A stretch of 64,000 nt of DNA from Saprospiraceae bacterium (GTDB taxonomy: Bacteria > Bacteroidota > Bacteroidia > Chitinophagales > Saprospiraceae). The DNA lies in contig JADJXG010000001.1 in assembly GCA_016715965.1 (NCBI GenBank), positions 3,539,501 to 3,603,500 on the forward strand, given 5' to 3'. The notes beneath the pieces were generated by a model, which was given only the letters and a program-made list of their open reading frames with translations, ran no database searches and was not told the DNA's origin. Below, one piece after another: positions 24,652-33,928 of this stretch (positions within the stretch are counted from its first letter, which is position 1; each line of letters starts with the position of its first letter). The position numbers and the translations under genes are program-made.

Positions 24652-27060
24652 TCAATTTTGATTTTGTAATCTAGGGTCCTCGTCATTCTCTAAAAACAAC
24701 AATTCATAATAACGTCCATTGAGCCAATGCTCCATCATCGATTTGTAGTGTTTTGATCCAGGTCTTCCATCCTGACCACCGGGATAAACTCCATAGGCTT
24801 TCGGTCCATCGTTTGTCAACTCTACCGCCATTCTCCAGGAAGGACCAAAAGTTTTGGCATGGGCATTCAAGACATCTTTTGTACCGCTTGCAGACAGAAA
24901 ATCGATACCAAATCCAGGCAATCTTCCCAAATGTGAAATCACCGCGGCTTTGTATCTGCCCCAATTGATGGTTTGACTATTTGGTTCTTCACTTATAAAA
25001 GTTTCCAAAGAATCATAACTCATCGCAATGAGATCCGATAAAGATTCTTCTCGAGGAGTAGAAATCAAATCAAAGTATTTTAATTGTTGCTTTTCTTTCA
25101 TCAGCCTGATGGTCGTTTGATCAGAAGGCAATGCGGTGTATTTGTGTATAGAATCTGTCAATAATTCATCCCACACCATTTGGTGCAGTTTTTTAAACCA
25201 ATAATCAAACAAAACTGGGGCCTTCTGCGTAGAATCATACCGAAAATTCCAATCCCTCAAAATTTTCAAGAGAGGTCTTTTTGCGCTGACCAGTGTATCC
25301 AGACATTTGATTAAATCAGGTAGAATGGTCTCGGCTTGCAAGCTGTAATTGTCCAACTGCAAATCTCTCAATTCTTCCAAGGTCCATTTGGATTTCTGGT
25401 CCAAATAGCGATTGAGAATACTACCCCGGTAATCTCGGAAGTCACCATCACAATAATAGACAGGGAAAGTTTGGTCAGTGGATTTCTGATTGGCGGAAGA
25501 AATAAAACCCCTTAAAGGATTTTTTGTAGCTGGATTGAAATGGTTGGGTAAAAATCCTTCCCATGAAGAAGAAGTTTTCGAACCATCGGAGACAAAGCGA
25601 CCCTGATTTTTAATTTTTAATGGCATGTTTCCTTGTACTGTCAAAGCGTAATCACCCTCTCTTGAAATAAAGGCAAAATTTTGGGCAGGATAAGGAAACT
25701 TTGAAATTGCCTCCCTATAATCCTCGTAAGACTTGCCCTTGTTTAGATCTTTGAACACGTCAAGCTCACAAAATTCTGAGGGATAGGAAATGATCCAATG
25801 CATCGCAAGTCCTTTCTTTGGATGATCAGGGAACTGATAGACCACCGGACCCCAATGAGTCATCCTTACGGAATCAATAATTTCCTTACTCATTCCTTTG
25901 ACCAAATATTTTTCGATTCGATAAGTAGCCTGTTTCCATTCGCCATCAAGAAAATAATACTCCTGAGTAGAATCTTTCCATTGTACCGAATACCAATCCA
26001 TGACATCCCATCCTGCATTTGTAATGCCCCAGGCGATATCACGATTGAATCCTATCACTACTCCTGCAATGCCAGGAAAAGTGACTCCATACACATTGAG
26101 TTCGGGAGTAATAATTTGTTGTTCGTACCAGATGGACGGCAGAGTCAATGAAAGATGTGGATCATTGCATAGGATTGGATTTGCAGAATGTGATTTTTGC
26201 TTTCCAATCGCCCAATTGTTGGAACCAAGACCTGACTCAGCACGTTCCGTCGAAAAAGGAATGACACCAAGTGCTTCCGGCAATTGTGAACCCGATCTAC
26301 TCAATAAGGTATCGATCTGAAAGCCCCAATTTGTTCCTTTGGGAATGACTGGATCTGTCATAGCATCTTCTTCAGGAAATAACAAATTAAAATCCTCTTT
26401 AAAAAAATTCAATGCATTGCTCAATTCGATGTCCTTGTCACGTCCACAAAGAACTTCTGCCATTGATTTGTGAAACAAAGATGAACGATATGGAGACCAT
26501 GGACGAGGGGCATCGTTCATCACCTTGTATTCAATGGGATAATCTGATGGATCCAATTCAGAAATATACTGATTGATTCCGGAAGTATAAGCTTCTACAA
26601 GGGAATAGGTTGAGGGAAACTGTTTCCATACTTCAACACTTTTTCGCGCTGATTCAGCCAGCCCTTTCCGCCGCTTGTTTTTATCAAACTCCAAAGCCAT
26701 TTCTCCAACAATTTCACTGACCCGTCCTTCAGTGGCCATTGTCGAAAAATCCATTTGCCAAAGTCTGTGCATGGCGTGGATATAGCCTTGAATAAAATAG
26801 GCATTTTCCAGATTGTTTGCTGCAATATGTGGCACCTCTCGATCGTCAAACCACCATTTACCCTTGGCATCCAGTGATCCGGATTTCGGTCGGACGGGCA
26901 CGCTGCTTAATCGGACATTTTGCCAAAACCCTTGCGAAATACTGAAAAAAGGACCAAGCTTTGGAAGAAATTTCCCATTCAATTGCCAGCTGTGTTCCAG
27001 ACAGAATACCCAAAACAAACAGCAAAATAAGCTCCAAATAAAAATGACGTATTTTTTCAA
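24652..27060 (-). CDS. Penicillin acylase family (Ntn) hydrolase
   Basis: This 802-residue protein is a typical single-chain precursor of a penicillin-acylase-type N-terminal nucleophile amidase. The segment LGSNNWAIG (around residue 275) places the nucleophile Ser at the start of the beta chain after autocleavage, and NDPHLSLTLPSIWY follows as in the family. An N-terminal hydrophobic segment (about 5-22) sends it to the periplasm or anchors it. Homologues cleave beta-lactams or acyl-homoserine lactones, and the substrate here is unknown. The start is TTG at 27060, 13 bases after the yaaA stop; no ATG precedes the hydrophobic segment in frame. Confidence 0.88.
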   Translation of the reverse strand: MKKYVIFIWSLFCCLFWVFCLEHSWQLNGKFLPKLGPFFSISQGFWQNVRLSSVPVRPKSGSLDAKGKWWFDDREVPHIAANNLENAYFIQGYIHAMHRLWQMDFSTMATEGRVSEIVGEMALEFDKNKRRKGLAESARKSVEVWKQFPSTYSLVEAYTSGINQYISELDPSDYPIEYKVMNDAPRPWSPYRSSLFHKSMAEVLCGRDKDIELSNALNFFKEDFNLLFPEEDAMTDPVIPKGTNWGFQIDTLLSRSGSQLPEALGVIPFSTERAESGLGSNNWAIGKQKSHSANPILCNDPHLSLTLPSIWYEQQIITPELNVYGVTFPGIAGVVIGFNRDIAWGITNAGWDVMDWYSVQWKDSTQEYYFLDGEWKQATYRIEKYLVKGMSKEIIDSVRMTHWGPVVYQFPDHPKKGLAMHWIISYPSEFCELDVFKDLNKGKSYEDYREAISKFPYPAQNFAFISREGDYALTVQGNMPLKIKNQGRFVSDGSKTSSSWEGFLPNHFNPATKNPLRGFISSANQKSTDQTFPVYYCDGDFRDYRGSILNRYLDQKSKWTLEELRDLQLDNYSLQAETILPDLIKCLDTLVSAKRPLLKILRDWNFRYDSTQKAPVLFDYWFKKLHQMVWDELLTDSIHKYTALPSDQTTIRLMKEKQQLKYFDLISTPREESLSDLIAMSYDSLETFISEEPNSQTINWGRYKAAVISHLGRLPGFGIDFLSASGTKDVLNAHAKTFGPSWRMAVELTNDGPKAYGVYPGGQDGRPGSKHYKSMMEHWLNGRYYELLFLENDEDPRLQNQN

Positions 27061-27073
27061 TGAATGATTTTAT

Positions 27074-27838
27074 TTATCGAACAAAAAAGAAAGATTCTTC
27101 AGTAGATAGTTTATCCTCAAATTGATAATTTTCAATATTAAAAGCCATCAAATCGGCAATGGATTTTGCATTTCGCTGGCACATATCTCTCACCATGAGT
27201 CCTCTTGCCCGTTTTGCATTGTAGGATAAAAACTGCAATTTCCCATTCCTCATTTCCCTAAAATGGATTTCCACCACAGGTACCAAAATTTTTTTAAAAT
27301 CAATCGCAGCAGCATATTCCTGAGAAGCGAGATTGATCAAAACTTTGGATTTGGATTCAGACAAATCCTGATTCAACAAATGCGTCAATGACTCTTTCCA
27401 AAATGCGTACAGGTTTTTCTTTCGTTGGACGGCGACATTGACACCCATTTCCAATCGATATGGCTGTATAAGATCCTGAGGTCTCAACAAACCATACAGA
27501 CCAGATAAAATTCTTAAGTGATTACAACAATAGCTCAATTCCTTTTTCTGAAGGCTATGGGCATCCAATCCGCGGTACACATCTCCAGTAAATGCAAATA
27601 GGGCTGGTCTGGAATGGGCTGGATGCATTTCATGAGTCATCTGCTGATAACGCATCACATTCAGCTCTGCCAGTTTGGGTGATATGTCCATGAGTTTTTG
27701 CAAGTCCCTGCTTTTCTTTTTTTTCATCAGTGTCACAATTGCCTGAGATTGTTCCCAGCAGCGAGGTACAGATCTTTCAATTTCTGTATGAGGTTTGATA
27801 AAATCAAGGTCTTTGGAAGGAGAGACGATTGCGATCAT
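27074..27838 (-). CDS. yaaA: YaaA (DUF328) peroxide-stress protein
   Basis: YaaA limits iron-driven oxidative damage in E. coli and binds DNA. This protein of about 254 residues begins MIAIVSPSKDLDF and contains HPAHSRPALFAFTGDVYRGLDA, SGLYGLLRPQDLIQPYRLEM and NLASQEYAAAI, all hallmarks of the family. The ATG at 27838 is chosen; an upstream start at 27871 would add eleven unconserved residues. It is the first gene of a minus-strand run with the acylase and two small envelope genes. Confidence 0.93.
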   Translation of the reverse strand: MIAIVSPSKDLDFIKPHTEIERSVPRCWEQSQAIVTLMKKKKSRDLQKLMDISPKLAELNVMRYQQMTHEMHPAHSRPALFAFTGDVYRGLDAHSLQKKELSYCCNHLRILSGLYGLLRPQDLIQPYRLEMGVNVAVQRKKNLYAFWKESLTHLLNQDLSESKSKVLINLASQEYAAAIDFKKILVPVVEIHFREMRNGKLQFLSYNAKRARGLMVRDMCQRNAKSIADLMAFNIENYQFEDKLSTEESFFFVR

Positions 27839-27994
27839 GGTCCTGTGTATGGCAATGCATAGATAAGCCATTTTTCATTAATTGTTTGTAAAATATCACA
27901 AAAAATGGTTGTTTCTCAAAATCTTAGAATTAAAAATGGAGAATATTCAAAAACTAAGGGAAAACCCTGAATTTTTGATTACTCTGCTCTTTTC

Positions 27995-28026
27995 TTAAAT
28001 GCTCATGCAAGATTTTCCTACTTTTG
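27995..28026 (+). promoter_or_regulatory. Promoter of the DUF1800 gene (TTAA-N20-TACTTTTG)
   Basis: The -7 element TACTTTTG (28019-28026) matches TAnnTTTG. TTAA lies exactly 20 bases upstream (27995-27998). Predicted transcription starts near 28030, 28 bases before the ATG. Confidence 0.6.
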
Positions 28027-28057
28027 AAAGTCCTTTCAGTTATATAAAACCAAAAAG

Positions 28058-29854
28058 ATGAAATTTTTAAACAGAAGCTGGATCATCCTTTGCTTTCTTC
28101 TCTTTCTATTAAAGAATTATGCCCAGCCTATCATTCTGGGTGCCGGCAAAAATCCTGAGGTCAAAATACAATCCAGTAGTGACTGGAATCCCCCTTTGTG
28201 GAGCCAAAGTGCCACCTCCCAGAATGTTTTTGACGGTTCTGGATTGAACTTCGATCTATACAATGCCAGCCGTTTTCTTTATCAGGCCACATTAGGAGCC
28301 GATTTGATGGAGGTTAAAAGAACCGCCAACATGGGTTTTGAGGCCTGGATTGATGAGCAGTTTGCCATGAAACCTGAACTTCTCTCCGATCAATTGGAAA
28401 AAGTGCTTGAAGAGGTGGTGGATTGGCATTATGTAAATGGAGGAGACTCCATGGACGAGCCAGACTATTTTTATGCGCTTTATTTTAATTATGCTTGGTG
28501 GCAACATAACCTCACTTCTAAAGATAAATTGAGGCAAAGAATCGCATTGGCGCTCAGTGAAATATTTGTCATTTCGGCCAATTCTGATATAGGTGGGGTC
28601 GCCAGAGGAATGAGCAGTTACTACGATATTCTGGTGAGACATTCATTTGGGAATTTTAAAGATTTGTTGCTGGAGGTGAGTTTGCACCCCATGATGGGAG
28701 TTTATTTATCCCATCTCAACAACCCTAAAACCAATCTGATTGAAAACATTCGGCCCGATGAAAATTATGCCCGTGAAATCATGCAGCTGTTTACCATAGG
28801 ATTGTACGAATTAAATCAGGATGGCAGCAGAAAAAAAGACAGTTTGGGAAGGGACATTCCCACTTATACCCAAAGGGATATCCAGGAATTGGCCAAAGTA
28901 TTTACAGGGCTGAGTTTTTCCGAGATCATGCCCAACCAATGGATTGACACTGCTCAATTTGGAGTAAGCCTTTATCTGGGAATTCCAACCAAACCGATGA
29001 GAATGTTTGACAGATGGCATGAGCAAGGCCCAAAACACATTTTAGCAGGCGTGACCATTCCTGCCGGACAAACTGGAATGAAAGACATTCAGGATGCCAT
29101 CGAAGTATTGTTCAAACATCCCAATACTGCACCTTTTATTTGCAGGCAGCTGATCCAAAGATTGATTAAATCCAACCCAAGCAATGAATATGTAGCCAGA
29201 ATCACGAAAGTTTTTGAAAAGGATGAAAATAATCAAAGGGGGAATATGGCTTCGGTCATCAAGGCCATTTTGCTGGATGAAGAAGCACGAACTTGTGAAT
29301 GGCTTCAGAGTTCTTCCAATGGCCAGCTTAGAGAGCCTCTATTGAGGTACACACACGCACTCAACGCTGTAGGTGTCGAACAATATTACGGACGTTTGTG
29401 GAACAGCAGCTATGAGTTTTTGGATCAAACCAATCAAATGGTCCTCAACGCGCCTTCTGTATTTAATTTCTTCCTGCCGAGTTTTTCTCCAAAGGGCATT
29501 TTAAGTCAAATGGGATTGCAGGGTCCGGAATTTCAGATTCATAATTCCAAGACTTCAATCGGGTTTATGAATCAGGTCAACAATTGGATGTACGATTATG
29601 CCATGTATTCATGGCTGGAAGACGATCCTGCCACATTGCTTACATTTTCTGAGTTTGAAGATTTAGCAAGAGATCCGGAAACCCTACTCAACCTTTATGA
29701 CATTCTCCTTTCACACGGCCGATTATCGGACCGAACCCGAGAAATTATCAAGACTTCCCTTCATCAACTTAAAAGAGGAAATTTCAGAAATGACAGAGCA
29801 AAACTAGGTTTGTATCTTATGATGATTTCTCCCGATTATGCCATTTTAAAATAA
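28058..29854 (+). CDS. DUF1800 domain-containing exported protein
   Basis: This 598-residue protein has a signal peptide (about 1-22, ending NYAQ), then the DUF1800 order: ASRFLYQATLGADLMEV near residue 70, HPMMGVYLSH, ENIRPDENYAREIMQLFTIGLYELNQDG, and the C-terminal RGNFRNDRAKLGLYLMMISPDYAI. DUF1800 genes are commonly paired with DUF1501 genes, as here (next gene 7 bases downstream). The pair is exported but has no agreed function. It has its own promoter. Confidence 0.93.
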   Translation: MKFLNRSWIILCFLLFLLKNYAQPIILGAGKNPEVKIQSSSDWNPPLWSQSATSQNVFDGSGLNFDLYNASRFLYQATLGADLMEVKRTANMGFEAWIDEQFAMKPELLSDQLEKVLEEVVDWHYVNGGDSMDEPDYFYALYFNYAWWQHNLTSKDKLRQRIALALSEIFVISANSDIGGVARGMSSYYDILVRHSFGNFKDLLLEVSLHPMMGVYLSHLNNPKTNLIENIRPDENYAREIMQLFTIGLYELNQDGSRKKDSLGRDIPTYTQRDIQELAKVFTGLSFSEIMPNQWIDTAQFGVSLYLGIPTKPMRMFDRWHEQGPKHILAGVTIPAGQTGMKDIQDAIEVLFKHPNTAPFICRQLIQRLIKSNPSNEYVARITKVFEKDENNQRGNMASVIKAILLDEEARTCEWLQSSSNGQLREPLLRYTHALNAVGVEQYYGRLWNSSYEFLDQTNQMVLNAPSVFNFFLPSFSPKGILSQMGLQGPEFQIHNSKTSIGFMNQVNNWMYDYAMYSWLEDDPATLLTFSEFEDLARDPETLLNLYDILLSHGRLSDRTREIIKTSLHQLKRGNFRNDRAKLGLYLMMISPDYAILK

Positions 29855-29861
29855 TAGAATC

Positions 29862-31274
29862 ATGCAAAACAAACATAATTCAAGAAGAAAATTTTTAGGT
29901 CAACTAAGTTGTGCTGCCGTTGGATATACCACCATGTACAATTCAGTCTTAAGTCTTAAAGCGATCAATGCATTGGCTGCTTCTTTCAATCCACTAGATA
30001 AAGATTACAGGGCATTGGTGTGCATTAATTTATCCGGAGGTAATGATTCATTCAATATGCTGATCCCTACCGACACCAATGAATACAATACTTATAGGAA
30101 CGTGAGGTCCAATTTGGCTTTGCCAAGAAATGAGTTGCTACCCCTCCAGGTGCGCAATACACCAGGTCGCAGCTTTGGTCTACATCCTGCTATGACAGGT
30201 CTTCAAGATCTATTCAACCGAAGAAAGGCCAGTTTTATAAGTAATATCGGCACATTGATAGACCCTTTAAATGCAGATGATTTCTATAACAACAACCAGA
30301 TTGCGCTTCCCCTTGGGCTCTTTTCTCATTCTGATCAAAGTCAACACTGGCAGACCGGCATTCCTCAAACCCGGACCAACATTGGTTGGGCTGGCAGGAT
30401 GGCTGATCTGATTAAAGACATGAATACAGAAGACAAAATATCGATGAACCTGTCTTTGTCTGGCACCAATATTCTTGAGACCGGCAATGAGATAATCGAA
30501 TATGTGATTGACCCTAGACAGGGAAGTATCGGCATTCGAGATTATAGGCCAGACAATATGTACGATCAGTTTAACATCGCCAAAACACAGGCTATCGACA
30601 GCTTGCTTGCTCAACAATACCACGACGCTTTTGAAAAAACCTATATGGATGTGATTAGAAATAGCCGAGATGGTCATTTAAAATTTAAAGGTGCTCTCGA
30701 TCAAGGCCCTGTTATCAATACCCGTTTTTCGGACAATTATCTATCAGAATCAATGAAAATGATTGCAAAGACTGTCTCTGTGCATGAAGCTCTGGGTTTT
30801 AAGAGGCAGGTATTTTATGTGGATTTCTACGGTTGGGATCACCACGACGAAGTACTCAACAATCAAAATGGTATGTTGGAAGAACTCTCTGCTGCCATCA
30901 GTGAGTTTTATCAGGCCACAGAAGAACTTGGACTTGCAGATCAGGTCACCACATTTTGCATTTCAGAGTTTGGCAGAACTCTGACCTCCAATGGCAACGG
31001 AACAGATCATGCCTGGGGAGGAAATGTATTTGTGGTAGGAGCTGATGTCAATGGAGGAAATATATTTGGCCAGTATCCTGATCTGGCGCTCAATTCACCT
31101 CTCAATATTTACGAAGGGACCATCATTCCTACAACACCTGTTGACAGTTATTTTGCAGAATTGGCTTTATGGATGGGTGTACAGCCCAGTGATTTAAATT
31201 TGGTGATTCCCAATATTGGAAATTTCTTTGATGTTCAATCCGGTAAAGCGCCGATTGGATTTCTCAACCTCTAA
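29862..31274 (+). CDS. DUF1501 domain-containing protein with Tat-like signal
   Basis: This 470-residue protein begins with SRRKFLGQ, which fits a twin-arginine export signal followed by a moderately hydrophobic stretch. DUF1501 belongs to the alkaline phosphatase/sulfatase-like superfamily. Visible segments include ALVCINLSGGNDSFNMLIP, LFSHSDQSQHWQTG, DFYGWDHHDEVLNNQNGML and FGRTLTSNGNGTDHAWGGN, which would hold the metal-binding Asp and His residues. It follows the DUF1800 partner by 7 bases and precedes a T9SS cargo gene by 12. Function is unknown beyond likely export with its partner. Confidence 0.93.
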   Translation: MQNKHNSRRKFLGQLSCAAVGYTTMYNSVLSLKAINALAASFNPLDKDYRALVCINLSGGNDSFNMLIPTDTNEYNTYRNVRSNLALPRNELLPLQVRNTPGRSFGLHPAMTGLQDLFNRRKASFISNIGTLIDPLNADDFYNNNQIALPLGLFSHSDQSQHWQTGIPQTRTNIGWAGRMADLIKDMNTEDKISMNLSLSGTNILETGNEIIEYVIDPRQGSIGIRDYRPDNMYDQFNIAKTQAIDSLLAQQYHDAFEKTYMDVIRNSRDGHLKFKGALDQGPVINTRFSDNYLSESMKMIAKTVSVHEALGFKRQVFYVDFYGWDHHDEVLNNQNGMLEELSAAISEFYQATEELGLADQVTTFCISEFGRTLTSNGNGTDHAWGGNVFVVGADVNGGNIFGQYPDLALNSPLNIYEGTIIPTTPVDSYFAELALWMGVQPSDLNLVIPNIGNFFDVQSGKAPIGFLNL

Positions 31275-31286
31275 TTCTAAAAAAAA

Positions 31287-32036
31287 ATGAAAAATTCAAT
31301 TACAATAATTCTCATTTTTGGTGTTTTCCAAAACATGTTCTCTCAATGCTATCCAAACCTGCATTCGACCAATTGGTTTGATGCTTGGGTGTCCTGTGAA
31401 TCCAATGTATCTCCAAATCCGGTAAATAAAAATGGTCACTGGCTTTTGTTTGATCTTGGTCAAAGGTATCGGGTCCAAAGAATAAAAGTTTGGAATTTTA
31501 ATGACCCATCCCAATTGGATCTGGGTGTTTCAAAGTTGAAAGTAGAATATTCTGGTAATCAAATCAACTGGTACACAAACCAGGTACTCGACTTGGAAAG
31601 AGCTCCGGGACACAATCGCTATGAAGGTATGGACTGGCAGGACTTACAAATCTCTGAGGCGAGGTATATCCTACTTACTGCCGAGGCTAATTTTGGAAAA
31701 AGTTCCTGCTATGGATTGGGAGAAGTGCAGTTTGAGGTTGAAAAATTGATCATATCCAATTTAGAAGAAGAAAACAATGCTGCCTTAAAAGTAATACCAC
31801 AACCTAATCCTTTCAACCAACAGGTGTATTTGGATATCCAATTGGGTTCAACTTCTCCGGCGAGCTATCAAGTCCTGGACCTGTATGGTAAAATTTGGAA
31901 ATCGGGAGATCTGGACAATGGCAACAATCACCATATTATTCGACTTATCACCGAAGATTGGCCAGCAGGCAGTTATGTCTTTTCAATTCGTCAAAACAAA
32001 GAGTCACAACAAACTCTGCTGGTAAAGATTAAATAA
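31287..32036 (+). CDS. Discoidin-like (F5/8 type C) domain protein with T9SS sorting domain
   Basis: The 249-residue protein has a signal peptide (about 1-19), a galactose-binding-like domain of F5/8 type C kind (about 25-150; note LLFDLGQRYRVQRIKVWNF), and a T9SS type A sorting domain from about 168 (VIPQPNPFNQQVYLDI) to the end. Such small secreted proteins often bind glycans at the cell surface, but the ligand is unknown. It is the third gene after the DUF1800 and DUF1501 genes, and likely in the same transcript. Confidence 0.82.
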   Translation: MKNSITIILIFGVFQNMFSQCYPNLHSTNWFDAWVSCESNVSPNPVNKNGHWLLFDLGQRYRVQRIKVWNFNDPSQLDLGVSKLKVEYSGNQINWYTNQVLDLERAPGHNRYEGMDWQDLQISEARYILLTAEANFGKSSCYGLGEVQFEVEKLIISNLEEENNAALKVIPQPNPFNQQVYLDIQLGSTSPASYQVLDLYGKIWKSGDLDNGNNHHIIRLITEDWPAGSYVFSIRQNKESQQTLLVKIK

Positions 32037-32040
32037 TTAC

Positions 32041-32080
32041 AAAAAAAAACAGACTGAAATTGACTTCAGTCTGTTTATAT
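32041..32080. terminator. Bidirectional terminator between T9SS gene and yceI-family gene
   Basis: The arms AACAGACTGAA (32048-32058) and TTCAGTCTGTT (32065-32075) form a perfect 11-bp stem. The minus side is followed by a run of nine T (A at 32041-32049), which makes a strong terminator for the YceI gene. The plus side ends in TTTATAT and is weaker. Confidence 0.8.
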
Positions 32081-32104
32081 GGATAAATCTGATCAATGTT
32101 TATC

Positions 32105-32689
32105 TTACATCGTGTAGGCCAATTCTACATCCAGGATAAAATTGTTATCGATGGCTTTGTCCCCTAGATTGTCGAAGAAACTTCCACTACCATATTTGAT
32201 GTCGTACTTCGTACGATCAATTATAATTCTGGCTTTTGCAATTCCTTTGTCGAGATTTGCATCAAAACTTACAGGATGTGTTTTGCCTTTTACTGTAAGG
32301 TTTCCTTCTATTTTGAAATTCTGTGGAGTTACACCAGGCATCACTTTACTAATTTTGAAACTTGCTGTTGGGTATTTGTCTACACCAAAAAAATCATCAC
32401 TTTTTAAATGACCTACCAGTTTATCTCCGTATTCTCCCTGCATATCAGTGCAGGTGATACTATTCATATTCATTTCAAAATTCCCCCCAGTCAAAACACC
32501 TTTGGTGAACTCCAAATCACCACTTTTAAGTGTGATATTACCCATGTGTTGACCAGTTACTTTTTTGCCGATCCAGGTCACTTTGCTTTTACTCAAATCC
32601 ACTTTTGAAAGAGTTGGTTTTACATCCAGAGTGGCCTGAATGTTGAATAGAGCAATCACTGCCCCCCCTAAAATTAAATTCTTCATCAT
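32105..32689 (-). CDS. YceI family lipid-binding protein
   Basis: YceI proteins form a lipocalin-like barrel that binds isoprenoid lipids in the periplasm. The 194-residue protein has a signal peptide (about 1-20) and the family segments SKVTWIGKKVTGQHMG, LVGHLKSDDFFGVDKYPTASF and TVKGKTHPVSFDANL. It is monocistronic and convergent with the T9SS gene. The exact ligand is unknown; menaquinone-type lipids would fit the organism, but this is inference. Confidence 0.92.
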   Translation of the reverse strand: MMKNLILGGAVIALFNIQATLDVKPTLSKVDLSKSKVTWIGKKVTGQHMGNITLKSGDLEFTKGVLTGGNFEMNMNSITCTDMQGEYGDKLVGHLKSDDFFGVDKYPTASFKISKVMPGVTPQNFKIEGNLTVKGKTHPVSFDANLDKGIAKARIIIDRTKYDIKYGSGSFFDNLGDKAIDNNFILDVELAYTM

Positions 32690-32824
32690 AATAACTTGTT
32701 TTATTTAACCGACAAAACCCGATTGGGTAAAACAAAGTTTTGCAAATTGGGTTATTTTAAGAATTCCTTAAATTAGATTAAGAAAACTGCGTTAAGGAAA
32801 TCTTATCATTTAAAAGTATTTAAA

Positions 32825-33646
32825 ATGTCCAAGTCGTCCGAGCAGGAATATTTACATGGTTTTTCTGAAGAAGAACAGAAACGGCTTTTGGCACAGAATC
32901 AAGTTTTAAGTCCTGACATTTATGCCTGGCTTGACTTTGGAAGGTGTAAAAATCTACTTGAAATCGGTTGTGGCGTTGGTGCCCAAATGATTGCGATTCT
33001 TAAAAAATACCCGAATATCAAAGTGACCGGTCTAGATTTGAATGAAAAACAAATTACCAAAGCACAGGAATTTCTAAGTCACGAACAAATCGATCCTTCC
33101 CGATATAAGCTGCTTGCTGGAAATATTTTAGGGACTTTGCCTTTGGACAAAAACTTTGACGATATATTGTTGGTATGGGTTTTGGAACATGTCAAAGATC
33201 CATTCACACTTTTACAATCTGCCCATACCTATTTAAGAAAAGGGGGTAAAATTCATCTTACAGAAGTTTACAATCGGTCCTTTGATTTGTATCCAAAAAA
33301 TGTAGTGGTTCAAAATTTCTGGAATAAAATGGATGAATTTCAAAATGACCTGGGTGGAAATGGTCAAATTGGATTGAGTCTAGGTAACTTGCTATATGAT
33401 GTGGGTTTTGTAAAAATAAAGACGCACTCCCATCCCTTGTTTTTTGATAAAACAAAGTCTCAACGAAGAGCAAGCTTTTTAAAATACTGGACCAGTCTGA
33501 TGGAAAGCAGTGCTATCACAATGATGAAAAAAGGTTTAATATCTCCATCTGATTGGGAGGATGTTAAAGAAAACATGTTAAGTCTTCAAAAAAATGAAGA
33601 TGCTATTTTTTACTATTCATGGGTTCAGGCGTGTGGGGAGAAATAA
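32825..33646 (+). CDS. Class I SAM-dependent methyltransferase
   Basis: The 273-residue protein has motif I LLEIGCGVGAQM (about residues 40-51) and the acidic post-I residue in VTGLDLNEKQI, with VWVLEHVKDP as the motif IV region. It resembles the broad Methyltransf_11/25 families whose substrates include small molecules, lipids and polyketides. The C-terminal region (about 190-273) is helical and without a recognised role. It is monocistronic, with no functional partner nearby, so the substrate cannot be inferred. Confidence 0.82.
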   Translation: MSKSSEQEYLHGFSEEEQKRLLAQNQVLSPDIYAWLDFGRCKNLLEIGCGVGAQMIAILKKYPNIKVTGLDLNEKQITKAQEFLSHEQIDPSRYKLLAGNILGTLPLDKNFDDILLVWVLEHVKDPFTLLQSAHTYLRKGGKIHLTEVYNRSFDLYPKNVVVQNFWNKMDEFQNDLGGNGQIGLSLGNLLYDVGFVKIKTHSHPLFFDKTKSQRRASFLKYWTSLMESSAITMMKKGLISPSDWEDVKENMLSLQKNEDAIFYYSWVQACGEK

Positions 33647-33847
33647 TTGGTTAGGATTTGTTCGAGATTCCATTCGGTTGAAATTATAATCGTAACATTG
33701 GATACGGATTGATTTCAATGGAAACTAAGATTTACAATATATAGAATAATAATTAAAATTAAATTTTAATTACTCAAATCAAAACCCTTCCCTCGAAAGC
33801 TCATCAAATATCAGAAAATAAAAAGAAGATCAAATCTTAAATTGAAA

Positions 33848-33888
33848 ATAAAAAAAGCCGGAACAAAGAAAAATTCTTCGCTCCGGCA
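33848..33888 (-). terminator. hppD terminator
   Basis: On the minus strand GCCGGA (33887-33882) pairs with TCCGGC (33862-33857), with an inner helix AAGAA/TTCTT, followed by seven T. It closes the hmgA-hppD operon. The 33647-33847 stretch is AT-rich, and I see nothing else in it. Confidence 0.8.
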
Positions 33889-33928
33889 AACTTTGTTAAC
33901 AACTATTCCAACTGCTTTTAAATACTCC

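Noticed and set aside
26000..26320. Plus-strand frame inside the penicillin acylase gene
   Set aside because: It is an antisense shadow of the conserved Ntn hydrolase region.
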